A program made the translations under genes and the position numbers. This document shows, one piece after another, positions 24,778 through 32,579 of a stretch of 46,030 nucleotides of DNA. Location of the stretch: the NCBI GenBank assembly GCA_019694555.1, contig JAIBBS010000051.1:1-46030 (forward strand), written 5' to 3'. Within the stretch, counting starts at the first letter, position 1. Each line of letters begins with the position of its first letter. The stretch is from Nannocystaceae bacterium. GTDB taxonomy: Bacteria > Myxococcota_A > Polyangia > Nannocystales > Nannocystaceae. The notes beneath the pieces are model-generated. The model searched no databases. It saw only the letters and a list, made by a program, of their open reading frames with translations, and was not told the DNA's origin.

Positions 24778-25718
24778 CGCGCCGCGCAGGCGGCGAAGCC
24801 GGCCGCGAGCGCGGCGCGGTCGAGTGCGTAGCCGACCACCACGAGTCGGCAGCGGCGCGGCTGCTCGCCCCACGGTGCGCCGAAGTCGAGTGCGACCGTG
24901 TCTGCGACGCCCTGCAGGATCATGCGTGCGTCGACGCCTTGGATCGCGAGGATGCCCTTGGTGCGGAACAGGCGGCCCGATTGCGGTGCGAGCACGGACT
25001 CGACGAAGTCGGCGAAGCGATCGCCGTCGAGCTCGCCCTCGAGCGACAGCGAGACCGAGTCGTAGACGTGGGTGATCGCCGCGCGCGGTCGTTCGCGCGG
25101 CAGCGGCATCTCGTCGCTGCGCGTGGCGAGCAGCGACTCGAGGGACGGGTGCGCGGGGACCAGGCCGTGCGTGCCCCGGTGGCATACGGCCGCGCCGTTG
25201 TGCGTTGCGATCAGCTCGCTCGCGTGCGCGAGCGCGTCGGCGTCGACGGTGTCGACGCGCGAGAGCACGACGAGGTCGGCAAAGCCGATCTGCTCGATCG
25301 CGAGCTCGTGACGGCACACCGCGTCCACGCGGGCCGCGTCGACGACGGTGATCACGCCGTCGAGCGCGAAGGCGTCGTCGCGGCCCCCGCCCGCGATCGC
25401 CCGCAGCACGCCCGCGGGCGAGGCCGCGCCGGAGGTCTCGATCAGCACGCGCCGCGGTGGCACCGGCGCGGCAGCGAGGCCATCGAGCGCGCGCACCAGC
25501 TCGGCATGGCTCGCGCAGCAGATGCAGCCGCCGGTGATCTCCACCAGCGTCTGCACGCGCGTGGCGAGCAGCTCGCCGTCGATGCCGACGCGGCCCAGCT
25601 CGTTGACGATCACCGCGACCTCGCCGCGCGCGAAGTCGGCGAGCCAGCGGTTCACGAGCGTGGTCTTGCCCGCGCCGAGAAAGCCGGTCACGACCGTCAC
25701 CGCCAGCGGCGCGGACAT
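24774..25718 (-). CDS. COG0523 (G3E/CobW-like) GTPase, metal-chaperone family
   Basis: The 314-residue product, started at the ATG at 25718, carries Walker A G-F-L-G-A-G-K-T at 12-19, the metal-binding C-X-C-C motif (C65-I-C-C68) and the E-T-S-G segment at 94-97. These define COG0523 GTPases, which include CobW and zinc or nitrile hydratase chaperones and which load metals into target proteins. The usual guanine-specificity motif NKXD is S-R-V-D here (153-156), an unusual change. A CobW C-terminal domain follows (about 220-314). The metal and target are unknown, since no cobalamin or zinc gene is adjacent. A TACACT -10-like box is 6 bases upstream of the start. Confidence 0.9.
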   Translation of the reverse strand: MSAPLAVTVVTGFLGAGKTTLVNRWLADFARGEVAVIVNELGRVGIDGELLATRVQTLVEITGGCICCASHAELVRALDGLAAAPVPPRRVLIETSGAASPAGVLRAIAGGGRDDAFALDGVITVVDAARVDAVCRHELAIEQIGFADLVVLSRVDTVDADALAHASELIATHNGAAVCHRGTHGLVPAHPSLESLLATRSDEMPLPRERPRAAITHVYDSVSLSLEGELDGDRFADFVESVLAPQSGRLFRTKGILAIQGVDARMILQGVADTVALDFGAPWGEQPRRCRLVVVGYALDRAALAAGFAACAAR

Positions 25719-25724
25719 GGCAGC

Positions 25725-25730
25725 AGTGTA
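25725..25730 (-). promoter_or_regulatory. Candidate -10 box (TACACT) of the COG0523 gene
   Basis: TACACT on the minus strand ends 6 bases before the ATG at 25718. It fits the recurring TAYNNT pattern and predicts an almost leaderless transcript. No Zur-like or other known operator is recognised around it. Confidence 0.4.
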
Positions 25731-25824
25731 GTGCACCCGATGGTCTCGCGGCGCCGGGTGCCGCGCGGAGGTCATCGCCGCCCGCTGCAGCGAATTGCGC
25801 ATGCGCGCAGCGCCGCGCGCACGC

Positions 25825-25830
25825 TACGAT
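25825..25830 (+). promoter_or_regulatory. Candidate -10 box (TACGAT)
   Basis: TACGAT ends 6 bases before the ATG at 25837, in the TAYNNT position seen for other genes, and supports that ATG over the in-frame start at 25795. Confidence 0.4.
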
Positions 25831-25836
25831 CCCAGC

Positions 25837-27798
25837 ATGCCCACCGCGCTCACCCTCTCGCTCGTGCTCGCCGTGAGCGCGCGGTGGAGCTTCGAGGACG
25901 CCTACGACGACGTCGCCGGTGGCGCGTGGTACCAGGGTCAGAACAACGAGGACGCGACGCTCGCGTGGGGTGAGTCGTACGTGATGGCGAGCCTCGCGGC
26001 GATGGCTCGCGCGACCAACCACCCGATGTATCTCGATCGCTTGGCGGAGCACATCGACGCTGTGCTCGCGCAGCGCGACGATGCTCGCGGCGTCGCCGAC
26101 TGGCGCGGTATCTCGGGACCGTGCTGGCGCAACACCAGCTATCAGTCGCCCACGCCGTACTGCTATGCGGTGCACACCGGCATGCTGGTGACGCCCATGC
26201 TCGAGTTCGTCGCGGCGGTCGAGGCATCGCCGTGGGCGCAGCAGGCCGGCGACGACGGCGAGACGCTGGCGAGCAAGGCCGAGCGCTACCTCGTCGCGGC
26301 GCAGGAGTCGGTCGCGTTCCACGACGACGAGTGGAACGACGGCGGCTACTACGTCTTTCCCGACGTGCCCAACCTCGCCGCGGCCGGGCAGATCCAGCCG
26401 CTGAACCAATCGAACGCGCTGGGCCGCGCGCACCTGCTGCTGGCCGCGCTCACCGGCGACGCCGGTGCGCTGGCCAAGGCGACTGCGCTGGCGACCCGCT
26501 TCCGCGCGCAGATCTCGACCGGTGCCGACGGGGCGCTGCTGTGGAACTACGGCGCGGGCGCCTACGCGGCGCCGGGCGAGGACATCTCGCACGCCGCGAT
26601 CAACGTCGAGTTCGCCGTGCTCGCGGCGCAGCACGGCGTCGTGTTCGACGACACCGATCTCGCGGGCCTCGCGACCACGTTCCGCGAGCGCATCTACCTC
26701 GACGACGCGACCTTCAGCGACTTCATCGGCGGCGGCTCGACCAACGGCGACTCGTACCGGGCACAGATCGGCCGCTGGGTCGTGCTCGCGCCGTGGAGCG
26801 CGAGCACCTACGCCGCGGTGCGCGACGCCTACGATCGCGACTACGCGCCACCGGTCGGCAGCGGCTCGGTGCTGCTGGGTTGGGCGCTGCTCGCCGAGCA
26901 CGAACCGCTGCGCTGCGCGCCGTTCTTCTATGTCGCCGACTGGGACGATCAGGGCGACGTGCGCGAGGCCACCGCCTACGGCGCGAACCTGCAGACGATC
27001 CCGCCCGCGCTGCAGAGCAGCTGCCTGGTGCCGGTGGAGCACGACGCGCCGCGGCCGACCGTGGTCGCGCAGTGGGACGGCGAGGCCTACCACCGCGTCG
27101 CGAGCTGGACCGCGAGCGGCGCCGCGGTGCGCAAGCACATCCCCTACGATCCGCGCTTTCCCTTCGTCTATGCCCGAGATGGCGTGCTGTTCGAGTTCGA
27201 GGATGCCTTCGTCGATGGCGATGGCATCGTCGTGCACGAGCCGGCCGAGCTCGTGCCGCCGACGATCGAGTCGGAGCCGCCGGCCACGGCGGTGCTCGAC
27301 CAACCCCTGGACTACGTGCCGGTCGCGGGCGGCGACGAGCCGCGGTGGTGGAGCTTGATCGACGCGCCCGGCGACGCGCGGATCGATCCTGCCAGCGGTG
27401 CGATCGCGTGGACGCCCGACGCACCGGGCGACTTCGACATGGTGATCCGACTCGAGAACGACGTCGGCGCCGTGGAGCAGGCGTTCAGCGTGCACGTCGA
27501 TGGCTTCGGCGGACTCGACCTGAAGGACGACCCGACCGCCGCGGACGAGGGCAGCGGCACCAACAGCGGGACGTCGGGCAGCGGCGACGTCGGCTCGAGC
27601 GGCGTCGCGTCGAGCGAGGGCGGCGGCAGCGGTGTCGGCAGTAGCCCGGCCACCAGCCGCGAGGATGGTTGCAGCTGCACGCTGGACGCCCGCGGCCGCG
27701 CGTGGTGGCTGGTGTTCGCGGCCGTGCCGTGGGCGCGTCGGCGCCGGGCGGGCCTCAACGCACGCGCGTCTGCACGAAGCGCTCGATCGCCGCGGTGA
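25837..27798 (+). CDS. Secreted alpha-toroid-like protein with Ig-like domain and MYXO-CTERM tail
   Basis: The ATG at 25837 gives 653 residues: a short signal peptide (L-T-L-S-L-V-L-A-V-S-A), an alpha-helical region of about 370 residues with repeated aromatic helices typical of six-hairpin (alpha/alpha toroid) enzymes such as some glycosidases or epimerases, then from about 480 a putative Ig/cadherin-like domain (S-G-A-I-A-W-T-P-D-A-P-G-D-F). A Ser/Gly/Thr linker leads to G-C-S-C-T, a hydrophobic helix and R-R-R-R, the layout of MYXO-CTERM sorting signals. Unusually, 16 more residues follow the Arg cluster and overlap the next gene by 44 bases. Catalytic activity is not proven from sequence. 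It is probably anchored at the cell surface or released. Confidence 0.8.
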   Translation: MPTALTLSLVLAVSARWSFEDAYDDVAGGAWYQGQNNEDATLAWGESYVMASLAAMARATNHPMYLDRLAEHIDAVLAQRDDARGVADWRGISGPCWRNTSYQSPTPYCYAVHTGMLVTPMLEFVAAVEASPWAQQAGDDGETLASKAERYLVAAQESVAFHDDEWNDGGYYVFPDVPNLAAAGQIQPLNQSNALGRAHLLLAALTGDAGALAKATALATRFRAQISTGADGALLWNYGAGAYAAPGEDISHAAINVEFAVLAAQHGVVFDDTDLAGLATTFRERIYLDDATFSDFIGGGSTNGDSYRAQIGRWVVLAPWSASTYAAVRDAYDRDYAPPVGSGSVLLGWALLAEHEPLRCAPFFYVADWDDQGDVREATAYGANLQTIPPALQSSCLVPVEHDAPRPTVVAQWDGEAYHRVASWTASGAAVRKHIPYDPRFPFVYARDGVLFEFEDAFVDGDGIVVHEPAELVPPTIESEPPATAVLDQPLDYVPVAGGDEPRWWSLIDAPGDARIDPASGAIAWTPDAPGDFDMVIRLENDVGAVEQAFSVHVDGFGGLDLKDDPTAADEGSGTNSGTSGSGDVGSSGVASSEGGGSGVGSSPATSREDGCSCTLDARGRAWWLVFAAVPWARRRRAGLNARASARSARSPR

Positions 27799-29089
27799 CG
27801 GTGCCACCGGGCCGCTCGCCGATGTCGTAGCGCACGCGCACGAACCGTGGCGCCGCGCCGCCGAGCTCGCGCGACAGATCCACCGGCGTGCCGACCACGA
27901 CGGTGTCGCACGGCACGCGCGACACGGTCTCGCGCAGCTGCGCGAGCTGCTCGGGGAAGTAGCCCATCGCCGGCAACACCGGGCCCAGCCGCGGCCACTG
28001 ACGATACAGCGCGGCGATCGAGCCGACCGCCCACGGTCGCGGATCGACGATCTCGCGCGCGCCCAGTCGCGTCGCCGCGAGGTAGCCCGCGCCGGTCGAG
28101 AGCTCACCGTGGGTCAGCGAGGGTCCGTCCTCGATCACGAGCACGCGCTGGCCGGTGATCGCGGCCGGAAGCTCGGCGGTGACCCGCAGCTCGGTCTCGA
28201 CGATCTCCGCGCGTGGGTTCACCGACGCCACGTTGGCGCGCAGCTGTGCCACCGCCTCGGGCGTGGCCGAGTCGACCTTGTTCACGACCACGAGATCGGC
28301 GCGGCGCAGGTTGACCTCACCCGGGTGATACGCGAGCTCGTGGCCGACGCGGTGCGGATCGACCACGGTGATCCAGAGTTCCGGCGCGAGAAACGGCGCG
28401 TCGTTGTTGCCGCCGTCCCACACCAACACCTCGGCCTCGTGCTCGGCCTGCGCCAGGATCGCGGCATAGTCGACCCCCGCGTAGACCACGGTGCCCGCCG
28501 CCACGTGGGGCTCGTACTCCTCGCGCTCCTCGATGGTGATGCGCCCGGCCCACGCGTCGAGATCCGCCGCGCTCGCGAATCGCTGCACCCGCATCGCCGC
28601 GAGATCGCCGTAGGGCATGGGATGGCGCAGCACCACCGCGCGCAGGCCCGCCGCGCGCAGAAGCCCCACGACGTGCCGCGACAGCGGGCTCTTGCCCGCA
28701 CCGGTCCGCGACGCGGTGATCGCCACCACCGGACGGCGCGCGCGCAGCATGGTCTGCGCGGGCGAGAGCAGTCGGAAGCTCGCACCCGCCGCGAGCGCGC
28801 GGCTGGCCAGGTGCATCACGTCGAGGTGGCGAAGATCGCTGTAGCAGAGCACGACGGTGTCGACCTTCGCTTCGGTGACCACACGTTCGAGCTCGGCCTC
28901 GGCGACGATCGGAATCCCCGCGGGGTAGCGCGACCCCGCCAGCTCGGCGGGGTAGCGACGATCGGCGATGTTGGGGATCTGTGTCGCGGTGAACGCGACG
29001 ACCTCGACGTCGGCGTCGTCGCGGAAGACGACGTTGAAGTCGTGGAAGTCGCGTCCGGCCGCGCCGAGGATCAGGATCCGCTGCACCAT
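27755..29089 (-). CDS. Cyclic 2,3-diphosphoglycerate synthetase-family GTPase
   Basis: The 444-residue product begins R-I-L-I-L-G-A-A-G-R-D-F-H-D-F-N-V, the hallmark of the family of archaeal cyclic 2,3-diphosphoglycerate synthetase (COG2403). A P-loop S-R-T-G-A-G-K-S is at 127-134, W-D-G-G-N-N-D near 218, and V-V-N-K-V-D gives the NKXD motif. In methanogens the enzyme makes the thermoprotectant cDPG using ATP; bacterial members have no established product that I know of, and may act on another substrate. I use the ATG at 29089, matching the family start; the ATG at 29104 adds five residues. The 3' end overlaps the previous gene by 44 bases in opposite direction. Confidence 0.88.
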   Translation of the reverse strand: MVQRILILGAAGRDFHDFNVVFRDDADVEVVAFTATQIPNIADRRYPAELAGSRYPAGIPIVAEAELERVVTEAKVDTVVLCYSDLRHLDVMHLASRALAAGASFRLLSPAQTMLRARRPVVAITASRTGAGKSPLSRHVVGLLRAAGLRAVVLRHPMPYGDLAAMRVQRFASAADLDAWAGRITIEEREEYEPHVAAGTVVYAGVDYAAILAQAEHEAEVLVWDGGNNDAPFLAPELWITVVDPHRVGHELAYHPGEVNLRRADLVVVNKVDSATPEAVAQLRANVASVNPRAEIVETELRVTAELPAAITGQRVLVIEDGPSLTHGELSTGAGYLAATRLGAREIVDPRPWAVGSIAALYRQWPRLGPVLPAMGYFPEQLAQLRETVSRVPCDTVVVGTPVDLSRELGGAAPRFVRVRYDIGERPGGTVTAAIERFVQTRVR

Positions 29090-29177
29090 CGAGGCTTCGA
29101 GCATGCCTCATCGCCGATGTCCGCGCGGCGAGGGAGCCGCGCAGCGCTTGCGCCGTGGCTCGCTCGCGAACCCGGAA

Positions 29178-31577
29178 TCACGGGCGGCGGTCGACCCAGG
29201 TGTCGCCGCCGCTCGCGGCCCGCCACGCGCCCACGCGCGCGGCGAGCACGTCGCAGTCGCCGGCGGCCGCGACCGCAGCGTCGGCGATCGCTCGGACCTC
29301 GGTGAACGGCATCAGCAAGAAGCCGCGGTTGATGCGAAGCAGCTCCCTCTCGGTGAGGCCGTCGGGGCAGCGCAGCTCGAGGAATCGCCGCCACGAGGCC
29401 ATGCGGATGCGGTGCTCGAGCGTGTACGCGGTCGTGGCGTCGAGCGAGGGCCAGTAGCCCGCGCGAGCACCGTAGTCGGCCGAGTCGAAACTGACGCGGT
29501 ACCACGGCTCGTAGCTCGCAGCGTGGTGGAAGCCGAAGCGCGACAGATCGATCGGTGGTGCGAACGCCACGTCGAACACGTGGCGCGCCGTCGCGGCGGC
29601 GTCGAGCATCACGCCGGCGGCGTCGACGGGGAAGCACGGCACCAGGCCGTTGGCGATGTAGACGTCGTCGACGTGGTGACAGATCCGCGGGTCGGTGCGG
29701 TTCCAGCGAAACAGCAGGCCGGCGTGCAGGCCCGTGTCGCTGATGCCCGCGACCAGCAACGGGATGTTCACGCTGCGCGCCAGATCATGCAGCAGGTTCG
29801 CGGCGCTGTGGCAGCCCGCGGGCGCGAACAGTCCGGTCCAGCTGCTGCCGCCGGTGAAGTCGCGATGCTCGGCGATCAAGCGATCGCGGAGCTCGGCGTG
29901 GGCGATGAAGTACGCATCGGTCGAGTCGGTGCCGTCGCCGCCGTGACCGAGGTTCTGCGAGACCCACGCGATCAGATTCGCCATCGTCTGCGCTTCGGTC
30001 GACGCGACGAGATCGACACCGCTGGTGCGCGCGAGCCCACGCAGAAACCAGTAGCCCACGCGCGGATCACAGCACAGGCCCATCGGCCCCGCGGTGTTCT
30101 GCACCCGCGCGGGCAATTGATAGTCGCGGCCGGGTCGGATGTGCGCGGGATAGTAGGGCTCGGAGCCCAGGCCGACGGCGTCGGGCAGGATGATCGCGTG
30201 GTACCGCGGCGAGGCGAGCAGCTCGTGACGCTCCGCCGCGGGCAGATCGACGATCGACCACGGCACCGCGCCGGTGGCCTCGAGCGCGAACGCGTGCGCG
30301 ACGTGGGCGGCGTACAGATCGAAGGCCTGGTCGGCGGTGAGGAACAGACAACGCGGACCGTCGGGGCGACGCCGCAGCGACAGGTTCGACGCGACGTCGG
30401 GGCAACGCAGGCCCAGCTCGAGCCGCGCGGCCCAGCCGAGATCCGGGCCGGCCTCGCGCAGGCGCTGCTCGAGCGCGTCGAGGCGATCGCGCTGCGCCGG
30501 CGTCCACTCGTCGTAGCTGCGCAGCGCACCGGTGCCGGTCTGCCACAACAAGCCCTGGCGCAGATCCACGTCGGCGGCGAGTCGATCCGACAGGCGTCCC
30601 GGACCGCGCAGCACCGTGGGACCGTCGACCACGGCCTCGGCGATCCGCACCGGCGGCGCCCAGCGCCACGGCGGCGCGTCCTGTCGCCACGTGAACCAGC
30701 ACGCGCCGCCGCGCTGCAGCACGACCTCGAGGTTGCCGCGACCCGGGGTACCGAAGTTGCTCTGCACCAAGCCCACGCTGGTCTCGTCGGGATCGCTGCC
30801 GCCGACGACGCCGACGCTCGCGAGCACGCGCACCGGGTCGGACCAGCGCAGCGTGCTCGAGTCGCAGAACGCGAAGCTGAGGCCGCCGGCGGTGTCGGCG
30901 AAGACCAGCTCGAGGTTGCCGCGCGCACCGAAGCGGCTCTGGATCACCGCGGCGCGCCCGATCGCGCCGTCGGCGATGCGCACCGGTGCGGACCAGCCGG
31001 CACTGGACGCGTCGGGCAATCGCACGTGCTCGAGCCGCGTGCCACGGCGCACGATCAGCTCGATCGCGCCGAGGCTGGCGTGCACGCCCGCGACCGCGTC
31101 GATGCGCCCCAGCGTCGCGAGCGTCACGCCGCGGTCGCGCCAACCACCGAGCTCGAGCGACAGACGCCGCAGGCCCGCGTCGGTCCGCGGCGCGAACACG
31201 TCGAGCCCGCCGCCGGATCGCGGCAGCAGCACCGCGGGACCACCGAGGTCGCGCGCGTCGGTGCCCGGCAGCGCCTCGGGCAGCGCCCACGTCCACGTCG
31301 GCCCGTCGCCGCGCACGACGTAGCCCAGCGCCTGCGCGCCGCCCGGGAACTGCATCGCGGCGACGAGGTGCAGCGTTCGCGTGCGACGATCGAAGTGCAG
31401 CATCGGATGACGCACGACGTGGTCGGCGCGGAAGAACTGCCCCGCGAACACCCACGGCAGCGCAGCGTCGTCGTTGTTGCGGAAGCGATGCGTGAAGCCG
31501 CGATGGCCCGCGGCGGGGTTGGTCGTGACCAGCTCGAAGTTGCCGGTGTGGCCCAGGGTCGACTGCACCAAGGTCAT
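29178..31577 (-). CDS. Propeller-like repeats fused to a transglutaminase-like domain
   Basis: The product has 799 residues. The first 330 contain repeated motifs such as V-Q-S-T-L-G-H-T-G-N-F-E-L-V, I-Q-S-R-F-G-A-R-G-N-L-E-L-V and V-Q-S-N-F-G-T-P-G, like lectin-type or six-bladed propeller units. The second half has no repeats but includes G-C-H-S-A-A-N-L-L-H-D-L-A-R with Cys589, then His618 (G-L-H-A-G) and a H-H-V-D-D segment at 634-638, an order like the Cys-His-Asp triad of transglutaminase-like proteins. That match is by eye, and other His are possible. No signal peptide is visible, so it may be cytoplasmic or exported otherwise. A perfect palindrome covers its ribosome binding site. The role is unknown. 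Confidence 0.75.
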   Translation of the reverse strand: MTLVQSTLGHTGNFELVTTNPAAGHRGFTHRFRNNDDAALPWVFAGQFFRADHVVRHPMLHFDRRTRTLHLVAAMQFPGGAQALGYVVRGDGPTWTWALPEALPGTDARDLGGPAVLLPRSGGGLDVFAPRTDAGLRRLSLELGGWRDRGVTLATLGRIDAVAGVHASLGAIELIVRRGTRLEHVRLPDASSAGWSAPVRIADGAIGRAAVIQSRFGARGNLELVFADTAGGLSFAFCDSSTLRWSDPVRVLASVGVVGGSDPDETSVGLVQSNFGTPGRGNLEVVLQRGGACWFTWRQDAPPWRWAPPVRIAEAVVDGPTVLRGPGRLSDRLAADVDLRQGLLWQTGTGALRSYDEWTPAQRDRLDALEQRLREAGPDLGWAARLELGLRCPDVASNLSLRRRPDGPRCLFLTADQAFDLYAAHVAHAFALEATGAVPWSIVDLPAAERHELLASPRYHAIILPDAVGLGSEPYYPAHIRPGRDYQLPARVQNTAGPMGLCCDPRVGYWFLRGLARTSGVDLVASTEAQTMANLIAWVSQNLGHGGDGTDSTDAYFIAHAELRDRLIAEHRDFTGGSSWTGLFAPAGCHSAANLLHDLARSVNIPLLVAGISDTGLHAGLLFRWNRTDPRICHHVDDVYIANGLVPCFPVDAAGVMLDAAATARHVFDVAFAPPIDLSRFGFHHAASYEPWYRVSFDSADYGARAGYWPSLDATTAYTLEHRIRMASWRRFLELRCPDGLTERELLRINRGFLLMPFTEVRAIADAAVAAAGDCDVLAARVGAWRAASGGDTWVDRRP

Positions 31578-31593
31578 CGCGAGGATCCTCGCG
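31578..31593 (-). promoter_or_regulatory. Perfect 16-base palindrome adjoining a start codon
   Basis: CGCGAGGATCCTCGCG is a perfect palindrome touching the ATG at 31577. It contains the only Shine-Dalgarno-like bases (GAGG) of this gene. It could be a protein-binding operator, or a 6-base-stem hairpin hiding the ribosome binding site. Both are inference. Confidence 0.5.
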
Positions 31594-31663
31594 CGTCGCG
31601 GCCGCGAAGCCCAGAGCGCGCGAGATCACCGTGGGATCCGCCGCGGGGCCGCGCGTCCCTTGC

Positions 31664-32404
31664 CTACCGCGATTCCCACACGCGCCGCGCCGGCAGCTCG
31701 AGCGCGGTGAGGAAGCCGCCCTTGCCCGCGCCGGTGTCGATCGCGACCACGCTCTCCCCGGCCCACAGATCGGCCGGATCCGCGGGCGTGTAGCTCGAGA
31801 GCTCGGGCGGGAGCGTCTGCGTGGTGGTGTGTCCGACCACGACGAGCTTGCCGCGGTAGTCGCGGAAGAACGACTCGCTGCGCGTCCACAGCATCGCGAT
31901 CGGTGGATCGATCGCGCTCGGGTGCGCGAAGACGCCGTCGCGTTCGACCAGCCCGGCATGCACGTAGATCGCGTGCTCGTCCTCGTGGAACCACGCCAGC
32001 GCGCGCAGCCACGCCACGACCTCGGGCGGGAAGAAGCGCCCGGCGAACAGCGCGTCGATCTCGTCTTCGTGCGGACCGTCGCCGTGCGGCCGGCCGGTGA
32101 AGCTGCGCATCGCCGCGAGGCAACCGTTGCTGGGCGGCAGCACGAACTCGGGCCAACCACCATCGATCACGCGCAGCCACGCGTCCTCGTGGTTGCCGCG
32201 CAGCGCGACGACCTTGCAGGGCGCGTGCTGTTGCAGGCGGCGAACGGCCTCGATCACACCCGCGGAGTCGGGGCCGCGATCGAGGTAGTCGCCGAGGAAC
32301 ACCATCGTGTCGCTCGGCTCGGGCGCGGGCAGCTTCGCCATGAGCGCGCGCAGCGACGCGAGATCGCCGTGGATGTCGCCGACCACGAACGTGCGCGCGG
32401 GCAT
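31664..32404 (-). CDS. PPP-family metallophosphatase (PrpA/ApaH-like)
   Basis: All PPP motifs are present in 246 residues: G-D-I-H-G at 9-13, G-D-Y-L-D-R-G at 38-44, G-N-H-E at 70-73, then V-H-A-G-L and V-V-G-H-T. These residues bind two metal ions for phosphoester hydrolysis. Bacterial members are Ser/Thr protein phosphatases such as PrpA/PrpB or diadenosine tetraphosphatases; the length fits the PrpA-like or short ApaH-like group, and the choice between them is not possible here. The start is the ATG at 32404, with TATCAT 6 bases upstream. A role in reversing phosphorylation by the window's kinases is possible but not shown. Confidence 0.92.
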   Translation of the reverse strand: MPARTFVVGDIHGDLASLRALMAKLPAPEPSDTMVFLGDYLDRGPDSAGVIEAVRRLQQHAPCKVVALRGNHEDAWLRVIDGGWPEFVLPPSNGCLAAMRSFTGRPHGDGPHEDEIDALFAGRFFPPEVVAWLRALAWFHEDEHAIYVHAGLVERDGVFAHPSAIDPPIAMLWTRSESFFRDYRGKLVVVGHTTTQTLPPELSSYTPADPADLWAGESVVAIDTGAGKGGFLTALELPARRVWESR

Positions 32405-32410
32405 GGGGCG

Positions 32411-32416
32411 ATGATA
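32411..32416 (-). promoter_or_regulatory. Candidate -10 box (TATCAT) of the phosphatase gene
   Basis: TATCAT on the minus strand ends 6 bases before the ATG at 32404 and is the best match to TATAAT among the TAYNNT boxes of this window (five of six). The rest of the divergent gap 32405-32579 holds nothing I can name. Confidence 0.5.
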
Positions 32417-32579
32417 GGGGTCGCGCTCGGCGCAACGCGAGCGCGGTGCGGGTTCGCGCGCCCCGCCCGAGCCCAGGCGCGAGCGCCCGCCCAGGTGGCG
32501 CCGCGGCGGCCGGGGCCTCGTCCGCAGAAATCGATGCGACCGCTGCATCCGTTGCCCCGCGGCCGGCAACCAGCCCGGC

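Noticed and set aside
24682-28107. A 1141-codon minus-strand open frame
   Set aside because: It covers several well-supported genes in other frames, and its translation is Arg/Ala-rich without motifs.
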